A stretch of DNA of 64,000 bases, taken from assembly GCF_037392515.1 (NCBI RefSeq), contig NC_090288.1, forward strand, positions 4,643,501 to 4,707,500. The letters run 5' to 3'. Positions 34,501 through 49,700 of the stretch are shown in pieces. Positions within the stretch are counted from its first letter, which is position 1. Each line of letters starts with the position of its first letter. A program made the position numbers and the translations under genes. Origin of the DNA: Haliotis asinina. Lineage: Eukaryota; Mollusca; Gastropoda; Lepetellida; Haliotidae. The notes under the pieces were generated by a model. The model was not told the DNA's origin, searched no databases, and was given only the letters and a program-made list of their open reading frames with translations.

Positions 34501-37500
34501 TCATGCACTCACTCCACTCATTCCCCTCACTCCACTCATTCCACTCACTCCACTCATGCACTCACTAACTCACTCACTCCGCTCATCCACTCATGCACTC
34601 ACTCCAATCCACTCACTCCACTCATGCACTCACTCCACTCATGCACTTACTCCACTCACTCCGCTCATGCACTCACTCCTTTCAACCACTCACCCTACTC
34701 ACTAACTCACTCAAGGGAGAACCATTTTAGTACAAGAGGAAGTTACCAATACCCCACTTCCATGTATAGCATAGGAGCAAAAACACATCTCTGCTCAAAA
34801 CTTCTCAGCACTGTGCACTTGTATATGTGTAAACCAGGATTCATGTGAGAACCATGCAAACATGGTTAAGTCCTTGGTACTTGAACCTCCAGTAGCAGTG
34901 CAACAGGATATCCCAGGATATAGCTCCTGTGTTGATAGCACTTATTGTTTGACTGTGCTGGCAGGAAATTAACATCATGGAGATCATGATTAACAGACTG
35001 CTGGTGGAACTTGGGGCTTGCTTGATATATCTTGGTTGATTGTTGTGGTCAGTTGTAGGGTTGTAGTTAAACATGTGGCAGTCTGTAACTGCCTCCATGG
35101 TATAGTGGAGAAACATGTGATAGTCAGTACCTATCTCTATGGTATAGTGGAGAAACATGTGATAGTCTGTAGTCTGAATAGTGAACTCATGTTACATCTG
35201 ATAGTCTTGATGAGCTCAGTCATCATCATCATCATCATCCATTCAAATTATGGTCAATATTAATCACTGACATAGAAGTGAAACCACTTGTTTCCCTTTT
35301 GTATACTTAGATAACTTATGTTGTAACTTAAAGTGGACATGAAAGCATTAAATACAATGTTTATTTTTAAGGAGAACAGAGAGCATGTGATTGGAAGCTA
35401 TGTTGTATCTGGATGTGATATCCATCTTTTGTATCACAATAAGCAATGTAGAGCTAGAATGAGTAATAGTATGAAGTAAGGTAATCTTGATGTCAGAAGA
35501 CAAAATTATGTGTTTTTCTCCTGAGAATACATCCTACCATTGCTCCCTTTTGATTCCAAAGAACACATCCTTATGATTCCAAAGGATACATCATTCTGAT
35601 TCCAATGGACACATCGTACCATTTATTTTTTCTGATTCAAAAAACACATTTTACTATTGATTCCTCCTGATTCCAAAAAGCACTTTCAATGATTGATTCC
35701 TTCTTATTCCTAAGAACATATTTTGCAATGGATTCCTTCTGATTCCTAAGAACACATGCTACCACTGATTCCTTCTTATTCCCAGAAACATACTCTACCT
35801 TTGATGCTTTCTGATTCCTAAGAATACATTTTACCATGGCTTCCTTCTGATTCCAAAGAACACATTTTACCATGGCTTCCTTCTGATTCCAAAGAACACA
35901 TTTTACCATGGATTCCTTCTGATTCCAAAGAACACATTTTACCATTGATTCCATCTGATTCCAGTGAACATACTTTGCAATGGATTATTTCTGATTCTGA
36001 AGAACACATTTTACAATAGATTTCCTCTGATGAGGTATTTGTGTTTGTCTTCCAGAATGACTTCCACTATGAGTACACAGAGTGTGACAGCGAAGGGATG
36101 AGGTGGCGGGTGTCAGTGCCAGAACACAACAAGTGTGTAGGGGGAGCTCCCAATGCCCCTGTGCGAGGAAAGGACTGCAGTAAGTATCTTCCTCTCACAA
36201 AACCAGTACAAGTACTAGGGGTGAAACGGTTACCGTGATACTAGTAGAACTGCAGTATAGTATTTTGCCATCAGTTCAGCATATCTTAATGCAATCCAAA
36301 AATCCGGTGTTTTCATGCCATCATTTGTTTCTTGTCAAATAATGACAGTTTTGTTCATTCAAAATAGCAAAGATTATGGTTATTTGTTTTCCATTATATT
36401 AAAAAGTGTAAGATTTGGAACTTGTAAATTCTCTGCATTATGATCATATCTGATACTGCGAACTGAAACAAACCAAACCAAAGGCCTTGTGCTGCAATTT
36501 GTACAGAAATGTGGTATGAACGTACCATTTCACCCCTAACACAGTGACCCTAGTTCTATTTTCAGCAATCCTGTAGACCTACTAACCTTGTGCTTACTGC
36601 CCAGGAAGAAGGATGCAGGAAATAGATTGGATGGTCCAGCTAATTGTGTTGGTTCATTATGTGTGAAGATATTCTGATAGGGCATTGCTAATTCAATAAC
36701 TGATTTGTCTAGTCAGGACTTAATTAGTTCCAGGCTGTTCTCATATTGCTGGGTAACAAACAAACTTATACAGGCATTCTCTCACCGTACAATCGGAACT
36801 GGTCATATATAAAATTCACTGTTAAGTTGAAACATGGTTTTGAGTTTTAACAATTGATATATGAACAATTTAAACAATTTAAAGACACCTTTGAAATGAG
36901 AATTTTTGGAGACCACTCCTTGATATATAAACGGGATTTTGAATTTTACTAATGCTTAATGCTAGGCTGACTCTAATACAGACATCTTACCTGAGGTAAT
37001 GTCAGTGTCATCTTATGTTCAGGTCTCTATTCAGTATCATTTTCTTACTGAATGTTTCAGTTATCTTTATTTTTATCAATGCCATTGGACCATGACCAGA
37101 AGGAATTTTGAATCTTGTATGACTTCTTTGACAATGCTTAAGAAAGGCTGTTTCAAGAGCCTTTAATGTCCTCTAAATATTTTCCCCCCCCCCCCCCCCC
37201 CCCCCCCCCGTCTTAACACTGTAGCCAGTTACCATGTTAGTGTTTGTGTTGACCTACTTTTTCCATTATTTCAGCCATTGATCAGATGTGACAGACATTT
37301 GCTTTAAACAATGTCTTTAAGAAATTCATGAAGCCACAATTGCCAGCTTGAGAGTTGATGTTTCTTTTATGCTGATGTGGGCTTGTTTATTCATTGTTTT
37401 TCCCTCCGGTTTTGAGAGTTGTCGTCACTTCGTGAAGTTTCTGTCTTCTGTCATTATGAATTGTTTGCAATGCCACTGAAATCTTAAGTTGTTTGAGTAC

Positions 37501-40500
37501 CAATACACAGTCTATTTAATATTAAGTATTCTTTGTTCATTACTTGACACAGTGGGATTAGCATGATTAGAAGAGTTGGTGCTCGGAACAAATATTTAAG
37601 AACCTTCAGTGCCTTGATCAACCCATTAGATCTTTACACCAACAAATATGTAATGAAAATAATTTTGTCTAAATGCTTTCACCTAGTTTCTTGATCCATT
37701 AGAAAACATGAATAATAGAATGCAAGTGGTTTTATCTGGAGCTGATTAAACATGTCAGGTTATGTTGTAGTTTTGTGGTGAGTCTGTACCTTTTAGAGTT
37801 ATGAAGGTATCAGTGCGTGTCACTGTAAAAATTCTATGATATATTAAGTTTAAACTTCAACTAAAATTGTTGGGTACAATGTGTGAAGCCAATTTCTGGT
37901 GTATCCTGCCATCATATTACTGGAATATTGCTAAAAGCAATATGAAATGTAAGTATCTCATGGATAATCAGGGTCTTGAATTTTGAAGCTCTCTTAATGT
38001 TAAGACAGTCGTAAGTCAGTGTTAATGTATGGCACTTGCGACTATCTTAGCGCTAAGAGAGCTTCAGAAATCTAGGCCCAGGACATTTGCATAGCACTGA
38101 TTTCCACACCTTATGAACTTGCTCTAAGCACATTTTGATATCTCCCAAAGAAATAGGTCTTGAGATGAGCTTTGAAAATATCAAGTGAAGGAGACTGTCC
38201 CAGATCTTGGGGAAGAGAGTTTCCCCCCACGCAAGTTCATTAATACACCAGTCAGGGCTTTGTGTAGATTCTCTGTGCCACAGACTACTTAGACTTGGAG
38301 TTTTGATCTGTAGCACCTGTTGCGTATGTCATATGTATGATGTTACATGACAGAATACCAACCTTTACAGGAAATTGTATTACTTGTGATCTATGGAGGG
38401 AAATTTCTAAGTATGCCCTGAGCTGGTGTCTTTTGTTGTTGACTATGTTTTGTGTGTTTTGATGGCAGCTAGTTGGATTTAAGTTCAACTGAGGATGGGA
38501 TCATTCCTGTAGCATAACTGTTTCTCATTTATGGAACTTTATATCAATATGAGTCAAGTGCTGAACTGATGACTTTTGATGTTTATCTTTTACTTTTAAT
38601 AAGGCAATAAGAGTTTGCCTAAGATTCAAACTTTGTAACCACATACATATCATACATCATGCAATCCTTTTAGAGTTTTGATTTAGAACACATTGCCAGC
38701 AGTCATTGCTTGTTTTGAAGGGCTTTGAAATTAATCCAGTGACAGTGCTTGGAGACGTGTTTGCCACTGAGACCTGACTGAGTGCTTATAATTCAGTGGG
38801 CATTAAAAACAAGCAAAGCATCATGCACCATCTGTGGAATAATTTCATTATGTTGCTGTTTTGTCATGGAATTGTGATTCTGAGTTTTCAAATATTCATG
38901 TATTGTGATGCATATTCATTTTCATATGAAAAGCACCGTTTATCAAATACTTCTTAACCATTCCTAGTGTCAATTATAGGATGCGTGATTGCACAATTCG
39001 TGCTAATAATGATCAAATCGTGCCTCATAGAATTAACAGAGCGCACACTGTCACGCATAGTAATTTGCTCCCTAACTACCTAGCAAAAAACATACAGAAA
39101 TTTTGACAAGGTATGACTTTTTAATTCGGAGTCGGTCAGAGTCAAGTTCGAGTGACAACATGTAAACATAACAGAGTAACCTCCCTTGGTTAAAACCAGT
39201 ATCGGCACTGGGGAAACGAAATTCCATTCATATCAGTATGAAAATAGATAACATTTTTTGATGAAGTTATGATTTGATTAATTAATTAATTGAAAATGTT
39301 AGACTATGAACATAGTGCTTGTTTACAGCACTTGCAAAACACAGTTTTGTCGATCTGTTTTAGAACATCAGTTTGTTTTAGCTTCGTTTTCAAAATCAGA
39401 CAATATCATCACTTGAAGTTGCAGACGACAAATGAATACGAAATTCTTATTTACAACGGTTTGTGGTAGTGTTGCGTGAATAATGCCACGCAAAAGAATG
39501 AAAATGACTGACATTTTTAGCACAAAATACCACTGAGAAAGCAACAGTGTCTGCTATGTCTCCCCAGACCGATACATCTGTTAAGGAGACGTAATCGAAA
39601 GGCGAGCAAAACCCCAAGACTGACCCCAGTCAGGGGGACTCTAAAAAAAACAAACCCAAACCAATGATTTTTCATAAAAAAATGGTTGCAAGAATGGCCA
39701 TGGCTCTCTCAAAATGAACTTGGTGCTATGATATGTGACTATTGTAGCCAATATGAAATGAGCAATGGTTTCACTGGTGGTGGTTGCAATAACTTTCGTA
39801 CATCCACACTATTTGGGAAGACAGTAATACTGGTATTCCCCCCTACATTTTCCAAATCCCCCCTCCTTTATTTGTAAGGGGGCGACAAATCCCCCCTACA
39901 TTTTCAGTTCTAGAATAGACACTGATTCCTAATTCATGATTTTGAAAGGCAAAAAGCATGTCATGAATTGAAGGAGTCATTTTGTTCAGTCATGTCATGA
40001 CGTCAGTTGTTCTCACAAGCTGTAATATGAATTTTTCTTTGTCTAGTGAGGTATATGATTTGTATTGTGTGTTTGTTATGCACATATCACTCAATTTGTG
40101 ACTTGTGAAAATCTGGGTTAGAATTGGTCTTCTGCAACCCATGCTTGTTTTAAGAAGCCACTGACAGGGCTTGCTGTCTTGATTCACACACATTAACAAA
40201 TATAAATGCCAAGATCAATCCTCATGATGTCAATCACTAGATTGTCCGTTACAAATTTATTGTTTTCAGACCTCCTACATATGGTCGTAATATTGCTGAG
40301 TGCAGCATTAAACACCAAACAGGAAACTGACTTGGTCTGGTTATTGGGAATATTCACACCTAGAGTTGCAAACTATGATTCTTCTGTTTCAGCATTCACA
40401 TGCAATGCAGGTCAGTTTCTGGACATTCAAGGGGACCAGGAGTGTCACCCCTGCCCGGCAGGCACCTACTCCCTAGGGGGAGGAGTCCGGTTTGATGACT

Positions 40501-43500
40501 GGGACAAACTCCCAACAGGGTTCACCATCTCATCAGAGGCCTTCGGTGGAGGCTTTATGTGGAGGAGCCACAAGCGGGATGTCAACTGCAGCAGGTAAGC
40601 AATACCAGAGAGTTTTTCTTATTTATAGTGCTAGCCCACTGACATCCAAGATGCCACAGATACACTCATATAACCCAGTCAGCTCTGTGACACCAACCAG
40701 TCCTTGTTTTATCCCCTTTCTCCGAAAGGCCAGGCATGTTAACTGCAAATATCATGGATGAACTTTAATACTGACACCCTTTCAGTCTCTATCCACAAGA
40801 CAATGGAGGCAGTTTACCTCTGTGTTGAAGCCTGAAATACCTGTAGCCAGTGAAGGATAATTTTGATCTGAATCAGATTTGTTGTTTTCCTGATGTACAG
40901 AGCTTATGCATTTGCTTACATCTGAAGAGTGGTTTCAGATGGGGCTTCATCTGCATTACAGTGATGCTCCATAGTACTTCTGCATAGCGTTTGTTTCCCC
41001 ATAAGATTGATGGACCTCTCCTTGACTCTGTAGAAGAAATTTCTCAGGAGCTAGGTGTCTACAATCTCATTAAGCACCTTGAAAGATGTCATCATGTTGC
41101 TTCTGCTGATCACATGAAAACATAAAAATGGAAAATATATTGATGAGTCTACTCATGATTTCATGTTACCATGGATGCTATCAAAACTGGATTTATTGAT
41201 CATTCCCTCAGCAAGCTTTCTTTTCCTCTGTGAATGACTTTGTTGTCAGATAATAGTACTTGGTTGTTTGGGAGCAGTACTTGGTTGTGAAAGAGCAGTA
41301 CTTGGTTGTTAGGGAACAGCACATTTTTGTGGTTGTTAGGGAACAGCACATTTTTGTGGTTGTTAGGGAACAGAACTTGGTTGTCAAGAATTGTAAGGGA
41401 ACAATATTTACTTGTCAGATAAAAGTATTTGGTTGTCAGTCAGGAAAGGGTACCGATAGCTGCCTTTCCTCGGTTACGTTTAAAACTACTCATTCTAAAA
41501 AGTTTCTAATAATTTCCAAACTGACATCTGTAACCCAGTAATATTTGTTGTTTTCTTTATGAACTCAATAACACATTCACAGTCTGATATGTTCAGAATA
41601 AAATAATTAGCAACAGTTTGCAGCAGCCTGTTAATGATGTAACAAAATGTATGTCAATCCTGAATGGGAAATAATACCATTGGTGTTAGTCAGGATAGAT
41701 TGTGAGTTACTGTCAGCTTTGGACAGTTCAAACTAGCATGGAAGACTTTTGGAATATTTTGGTGTGATAAAAACAGTTAATTGGATATCAAAAACAGCTT
41801 TAGTAAGACGATTAACTGGTTCAAAATTGTCGCAGCCTTATCTCCACATGACACTGATACCATTCAAACACAGCATGACACGATGCTGGTCACGTGTTGT
41901 TGGAAACTGATGTACGTGTCAGACACATCTGTTCCTACTGTCCTGGTGCCTACAGACTGGAGCAATGTCACCGAGACCTCTATGTGATTGAAGCATATAG
42001 GACAAGATATTATAAACATGTTCTCAACTTGTTTCCATTTGCCTGTTAATTCTGGAAGATGAAACATAAATGCATAGCAATTCAAAAAATGAAAATAATT
42101 ATCTAGTTAATATTTATGTGGCAGATTTCTGTAATACAGAGGACTTTCGTACAAAGACACATAGAATATCAAATAGAATTTTTAATTGCCCAATAAGACT
42201 ATTTAAGAGGGATTCATATTAACAATTCTTAGGCAATGAAAATGAGATAGCAGCCATGTAACAAAGAGATCATGTTCACACACATCTCCAAAAGGGTTAA
42301 CACACATTTGCCACAATAAGACATTGTAACAAGCATGTAGTAGAGTGGTTTATCCATCTCTGCTTACCAACTGAAGTAAAGGACCCAAAAATTTCAATGA
42401 CAATAACAAAATGAAACACATTTATTTCCAACTTTTACCCCAACCTACATGTATAGCATAAACTTACGAGTGAACTATTTTCAATACAGCAGCAAGATCA
42501 ATCTGCAGTTTGTTACTATTTGCAGACATTGTGATTTAGTTGACTGATATTTGGGTATGTGATTTAGTCTTTATATTTGTGTATGTTTTATCAATAAGCA
42601 TTTCCATTGTAAAATCTATCTGCTGTTGTTGGTTGTAGCCAGTCAGGGAAACAGATGTTGGCACTAATACTGGGCCTGTGTTAAGGGAGTGTGTTGCAAT
42701 CCATATTTGCTGCTATTCACATGGTTCAGGGAACATGCAAGAAACCTATTTCACAAGCTGGGGTGATTCAAAGTAGTCAGTTGACTGAAATTCCACATTT
42801 AACATTCATCATCATGTTAGTGTGTTTATTCCGAAAGCTTTGTGTTTCCAGCAATGTAATCACCTTGATTCCCCTTGCTGTATTTAAATGTAAAACACAT
42901 TCTGTGAATTTGTCACTTGTCATTTTTTGTGTCTGTATGTTAATATGGTTATATTCATTGGCTTATCAGTAAGATCAACGTTTCTATGGTAACACCGAGA
43001 ATAAAGAGCCAATCATGTGAAATATGCACTGAACTGGTTACCTTTCATGATTAGCAAAACTATGGGTTTTAATTAGACAGTGGTATTAGTTATTAGTACT
43101 GATAACAATTCTATCTTCCAATACGCTCAATACATTAGACTGCATAGACTACAATACACTGAGACTAAGTTTACTTAGACTGTGTGTCATTAGAGTTGCT
43201 CCTTTAGTGCCTGCATATGGACATAATAGGGTTTTTCATGACTGAAACATGCCATATATGTCAGCCTACGAAACATTTTCTTTTTTCATACAAATTACAG
43301 ACATAGCCGATAAGTATCTATTGCTCTAAGACCTGCCAGAGAGTTTAAAATTTTTTATGAAAACTGTAGACAAAAGGCGCAAGGATGCAATTGTATATAT
43401 GATCCAAAATTATTCTTCCATTTTGTGAAGTTATAAACAGTTAAGAATATGGCCTGGAGTGGCTGGGATGTCAGTGATGTCATTAGAGTGTAATGTCATG

Positions 43501-46500
43501 GTAATCTGTGATGTCACAATAGTCTGACATGTGATCCATTTTCATGGAAGCAAAATCTGTTTTGAGACATTATTGCCTGACCAGCCTGAAGAACTGTATC
43601 AGCAGATGACAATGTAAGGTATTATCAACATGTTTTGAGTCTATTTGAATAAAATGGCAACGGACTACCTTGTGTCAGCGATTTTATGAGCTAAGTCATG
43701 GCATTGTCCATCAGTGATTATTGTGTGGTACTACAAATTTGCATATATTGATGGAGTATATAGAATGGAATATTCAACAGTAAATCGATACCACAGGTCG
43801 TCAGATGTGTAGATGAGGCATTCAGATGAGATATTCTTGAACTGGCCAAATTAATGGCCATGTTAATTAGTGTCTGTGTGACTAGTAGGGTAGTCCCCAG
43901 ACACCATGCTGGTCCTAGAAGGAGGCTTATCTCCCGGTCATGTGATGTGACAGCTGGTCAGTGAATACAGGCATTATTGTCATTATACTGGGGTCTCTCA
44001 GATACGTGGGACATCTGATGTGCAGGCTGCAGCTCAGCTGAAAACACAAATTCGATACAGTATAGGACACATAAGCATAACAGCTAAAGCCCTGAAATTC
44101 TACTGATTTTTTTTTTCAGGATACATTTATTATAATTTAATGTTTACAGTATCGTACAAGTGTTACGTTTGTGATTGCACTTACTTTGTAAAGTAAAGAT
44201 TCTATTACTTATGTTGGGTTTAGTGCCATCAAGGATTAGAACCCACATCCTCAGGCAGCTAACCACTATCACACAAAGCCTGAGCTGCCTAACCCATTCA
44301 GGATCCGCGGCATCTCACTGCTGCAAAGTTGCATGTAACTCTGACTTGTGTGACAAAGAATCTGATATTTAACTAAGAACATGTTACACTAGAAACTGTT
44401 TCTTTTGTAATGTGTGACAGTAATGTGAAAGTGTCAGTATAAATCTATGTGTTACCATACAAAATCATTAGCTTAATGTAACTAATGGATCTAATAAAAT
44501 ATTTTAGCATCGTAACACTTTTCAGTGTTTACCTGTTTATCATTACAATTTCTTACCAAATGTTGAATATTTAATATTTTCATTCAGCTTTTTGAAAACC
44601 ACCTGCCATGATCATGATGGTGGACTGGATGTGTTTGTTCTCTCACATCGACAGGTGCCAGTCTCATGATTAATAGACTAGAGGATATATGACATGATAA
44701 CTCCAAGCAGGTGTTACTGCCATTATACAGTGTATCATACAGGTAGATTATCCAATAACTACTGAACGTCAATTGGCAGGATGAGATGACATAAAGTCAA
44801 TATGTTCACTTGCATGTATCCCTATACTTAGTGTTCGACCAGGGTTCAACTGAAACTGGCAATGATGCCTAAAAGAATCAATTAGAAATATCTTCTTCGT
44901 AATAATTTGGTAGCATAAGTTATGGAGATAGACATAAATTAAATGGAAACTTAGCTCTGATCCACAAAGTGTTTTTACCACTACAACATTCATAAGCATA
45001 TTATGAACTATAGACTTTCTGCAAGGTGTAACTTTATGGAAGCTTTTTGGATTGGGACTCTGGAGATATGTATGCATGTGAACATTCTTAATGCACAATA
45101 ATCATGAGGTAAAGTTTGGTATTGAGACATAATAGGCTTAAACTGTGAATCAGTGTAAAGGAAGGCGGCAAACTTTGAAAGTTACAAGTTACGTTTAAAC
45201 ACCATTCACTAAATATAAAATGGTCATTTGTTAACAATGTTAACAAGTAGAAGTAATTTGAGTACATATATGTCTGCTATCAGTTTGTGAGATCTGTAAG
45301 ATCTGAAACAAGTAGAAGTAATTTGTGTACATACATGTCTGCCATCAGTTTGTAAGATCTGTAAGATCTGAAACACAATGCTAACATTAGAAACAGATGT
45401 AGCAATGGAAAAGCTTTACCAAAGAATGACCAAAGACAAGAATGCCAACAACAGATATATTTGTCTTGGCCAAAGTGTCACTGTATCAGACTGTCTCCCT
45501 GGGAATCCTGTCCTATTGATTTATAGCTCGTCATCCTCGTGTGTTTACAGCAGCTCAGTGATTGCCTTCAGTTGCAGCACTCAGCCCATCAGATGGGAAC
45601 TATTGTCATGTTATTTTACACTCTCACACAAACAAGGAAATAATATTACTTTGGAGGAGCCGATATTCCTACCTTGTGAAAGGCTGGTCCTAAGCAACTT
45701 CTCTTTAGAGACTTGTAATGCTTTAGACCCATTAAGATGTTCTTGTTGAATGTGTTCAGGGGACAGATTGATTTTTGAGTAACTGACTAATCGTCTCACT
45801 GTGGAGTGATAATGGTTGTATGTGACATGTTTTGTTGTATACAACACATTTAGCTGATGATATTTGAGTTGTAGAGTAGTTTAGCTATGAATATATATAC
45901 TGTGAGTATACATTCTGTTTTGTATAAGTGTATAAAAGTACAGACTGAAGAATGATTCTATGTGTTCATAGCTGGTCTAATCCTGATCGTGATTCGTGTG
46001 TCTGCCTGATGTATTGTGGGACTGGGTCTGCTGTGACACAGCATTAACGCTGAAGGAACAAGTATGATGATGGTAATTATGAGGTGAAATGAGACGATAA
46101 TGATGAACAATAATCACCAACATGGGGATGTGTGTGTGGATATGGAATGGCTGTTGAGTCTATTTGTCTGATGTCATTTATTAGCTGAACAGGCTTAAAC
46201 ATTAGGAATTTATTGACCCTTACAGTTTGGAATGTTAAGCAGTAGGTTGGAGCCTAAGTCCAGAAACATTCTGTTCATTGTAGTTAACGGTTGGTAATGG
46301 TTCATGAAATAAAATTCAATTCTGCTGAAAATTTAAACAAAGATCTCGTCTCTGTAATGAAATTTTATAATTAAAACGGTTCAAAATTGTGTTCATAAAA
46401 TAAGATAAAAAGAGAATTTCAATATCATGTACTTTTAATCCTTGAAGGTTATACGTTTTTCAGTAATTGGCAAAAATATCAAGTCTACCTGTCAACATAA

Positions 46501-46731
46501 CTTTATTTCTATCAATTCTTCTCATAATTATGATATTTTGCATAAAGCCTCAGTCTTTCTATACTACAAAGCACAACAAATAAGGCCAAATACATTTATG
46601 TCACTATCAGGCATTTGTACTATTTTATGCTATGGAATGTATGTAAATATGTATTATGTTCCGGGATATTTTGTAGTCCTAAACTTTCTGTATTTTGCAC
46701 CAAAGGCCTTACACTGACTAAAATCTGTCAA

Positions 46732-46786
<55 letters not shown>

Positions 46787-49700
46787 GGTATAAAAGGGAC
46801 ACATGCAGAGACCTTCTACATCTTCAGCATGAAACTGTGGTAATCTAGACTTGTCACATAGTCTAGGCTTACAGGGGCTAAATATTGCTATATTTGTTGC
46901 AGGGTCTGTTTGACAGACTGATCCAATTGTGCCCTGAGATATGTCTGGGCTGCAAGTCTGAAGAGGCTTTTGTACATGAATGTCCAAATGTTTTCAGTCA
47001 TTCATGTTCATTGTCTCAGACAACTAAGATTGTTTGAATGATTCTTTGACAATGGAAGGACATATGCTGTACTGTGAGATTAAATGTGTGTTATCAACTC
47101 AAGTGCTGTTCACAGATAAGCCCGAAACAATTGTCTGGGCAGCAGGTGGTCATGTTATTCAGAACTCAAAGGATATAGAATATCCATATTCAGGGCATAG
47201 TTAGTGGCACTTCAGACCCTAACTGAGATTATATCATAGTTGTGCTAGAACATTTCATATTTCACTTTGTGCAATGAAACCCAAACCATTCTGGATCATG
47301 AAATATGGTAGTTGAACAAGCTCTGTTCCACAAATCAGCTTGAGAAAGAATGTTTTAGTGGAAAGCTTTTTGTTGTGTAATATACAATTTCATAGAGTAT
47401 ATATATGTTACTCTAGAAGTTTAAATGAATATGCTGATGTTTGATGTATTGATTTACCTGCATGAAATAAGTAACTGTGTGGTACACTTCTTTTTTTCTC
47501 ACAGATTTGCGGCAGTGTGTAATCATTTAATATGTTAAGTCACTACCATTGATTTCTGGTCGTTCTTTGTCAATCCTTTAGATGATATGTTTGAATTATT
47601 CTTACAAGATGTAAATGTTAAACCATTTATTTTGGCCCAAGTATTGATTAAAACACGTTTTCTGGTAAAGTTATAAAAGTATTTCCTTCTGTATTTAGAA
47701 GACAGCTTGTAATAGCATGGAGGAAGTGGGGTGGGCAGGGATTGAGGAGGGAAGGAAGGAAAGAGGCAATCATTCAGCCCCTCTGATTCCACCTGTAAGA
47801 TGAAAGGTCTCTCATTATCAGTTATCATTATCAATTTAAGGGGAACGTAAAATTAGATGTATTATTGAAAAGACCATTCAATTTTAGCAGTAATTCAAAT
47901 AATAGATTTAGTTGTTGTATCATTCCAATTGTTTAATTAGATATGTTTTCATGTTGGTTTCAAATATATATTACTAACAGTTTATCTGTTTCCATCTTCA
48001 GTGATTCAAATATCTTGTCCTAATAAGTATGTGTGTGTTTTGTGTGTGTGTTTTGTGTGTGCTTGTGGTCTGAATCTGGGTTTCTTGTTACTGAAACAAG
48101 TTAGAAATAAACAAACCCAAACAGCAATATTTGACTGGTAGAAATGTACAAACATGTGGACATCAGTAACATTTATGATTTAAATTTGAAAGCAACAACA
48201 ACCATTACAAGCCAATCAAGGAGTGGTTGAACGGAATTAATTACTGAATAATTACTAGGAGTCCATTTAGCTCAGCTGTATGCTGTTTCATCCATAGAAG
48301 TTTCATGTCATGTGCATGAATTGAAAATTATTCATCGAGCGCATGCAGTCACAGTTGGACCTAATTGCCCAATTACTGAAGTTACACATGTTGCCAATGT
48401 ACACATGATGGATTATTTGAAACAACCTTGTCATGGAGCGCCAAGCCAGACCCAGTCCATCATGGCGGGGAAAACCAACTTCCTGTTGTCAAGGCCATGA
48501 ATCAGCATGATATTGGCTGCTGTTGTCAAATACCAGCATTCAATTGAAGCCTTACTGGATTCCAACATGAACCGCAAAGGTTAAGTCATTAGCGTCATTT
48601 TGCATGATTGGTATTAAGGTCTGTCTATCCTTTCAGGATAGGAAATTGATCCACATTTTCAACTGTCTACATTAATGATCTTCTACAGAATTGCTGTGTT
48701 CCGAATGGTAAGAAAAGTCTGTGCCAAACATTTCTGAGACTGAACTCAGCCTTCAGCAAAAATGTTATTCAGTATTAATAGCCAAGCTTACCACACTGAA
48801 AGAAATTTACTAGAATTTGGCTTTGGACTGTAAAGATGGTCATCTAAAAGCGAATGCCGGACAAGCAGACGTTATTTTTTTTAACAGTTTTTGTCTTGTG
48901 CAGACAATTACATTGCACCAAGGTACTGATGAATCTCAGCTATTTTGGGCTAATGGGGTCCAGTGTTGGTATGTTGTTGAATCTAAGTGAGTTTTTAGCA
49001 GCATTGGGCAGTATTCCAGATACAGCATATGTCACTGTCAGTTCGCTGTGGGAAGATGCCCACCACTGGTGAACCCAACCAGTTTAGTCATGCTGCTGAC
49101 AAATCTAGAAGTATTATTCAGGGTAGACCAACGTTTTGCCCTCCTTCACAACTTGGCACAGTAAGTTGCAGTACCTTAAACAACTGGGCCACCTTTGTTT
49201 CATGAACTTTCTGAGCACTGAACGTGACTGGCAGTATAAAACCACCTTGAATATGTATCATCCTGTATTATACACCCTTCCCCATTTTCATTGCAGTTTT
49301 CAGTTTGCATTGTATATAAATATGTTAATGTTTATGAAGTAATCAGGTGTCAAAATGTAGAGATACTGATTTGACAGGTAATGGGCTAATTAAAACAGTT
49401 GATTTCAGTATAATGGTGAAGGTGACAAACAGTTTGGTAGGTGAGATTGCCGCACAAAGGGTGAAAGCACATAAGTCCAGCTGTCAGGACACCAGATGGA
49501 AGTCTGCTGTAAGTGGAATGCCCAGTGTTACATAACTGTACCAATTACAGAGAATCTAGGTAGGAGCCATGACGGTCATGTTGACGTTGTAAATGAAGCT
49601 ACAGTAACTACCAATGTGTTGGCAGTAATATTGCATTAAATAACTGCTGATTGGTGAACTATAGGAGTACTGTTGCAATACTATACCTTAAAACAATTTA

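Larger units (their letters stand above)
22547..36055. other. ELAPOR intron 1 (13.5 kb)
   Basis: Contains alternative first exon 1b (31682), a further signal-peptide-like ORF (32130), family A and B SINE-like repeats, hairpin elements near 25.5, 29.9 and 30.8 kb, a degenerate tandem repeat (26.6-27.3 kb), an ACTC-type satellite (33.9-34.7 kb) and a 36-bp minisatellite reaching the exon 2 acceptor. Otherwise AT-rich with no recognisable exon. Confidence 0.6.
36180..40392. other. ELAPOR intron 2 (4.2 kb)
   Basis: No exon seen. Holds a poly-C run (37184-37209), a SINE fragment (37872-37959), an inverted-repeat hairpin element (about 37970-38085, arms around GAAGCTCTCTTA and TAAGAGAGCTTC) and a family B copy just before exon 3 (40111-40316). 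Confidence 0.55.

Noticed and set aside
33834..34848. Long Ser/Thr/His and Pro/Leu-rich open frames
   Set aside because: Two overlapping frames run through the ACTC satellite; they are open only because the repeat has no stops. No splice signals or start context.
35637..35954. Minus-strand 12-residue-repeat protein
   Set aside because: By-product of a 36-bp intronic array ending beside the exon 2 acceptor; no promoter, splice or homology support.
45378..45749. 123-codon plus-strand ORF as a gene
   Set aside because: No signal peptide, family motif or good splice signals, and codon content like the surrounding intron.
46615..46987. Cys/Val/Leu-rich or Arg/Gln/Thr-Asp repeat ORFs
   Set aside because: Created by the (CTGT)n microsatellite.
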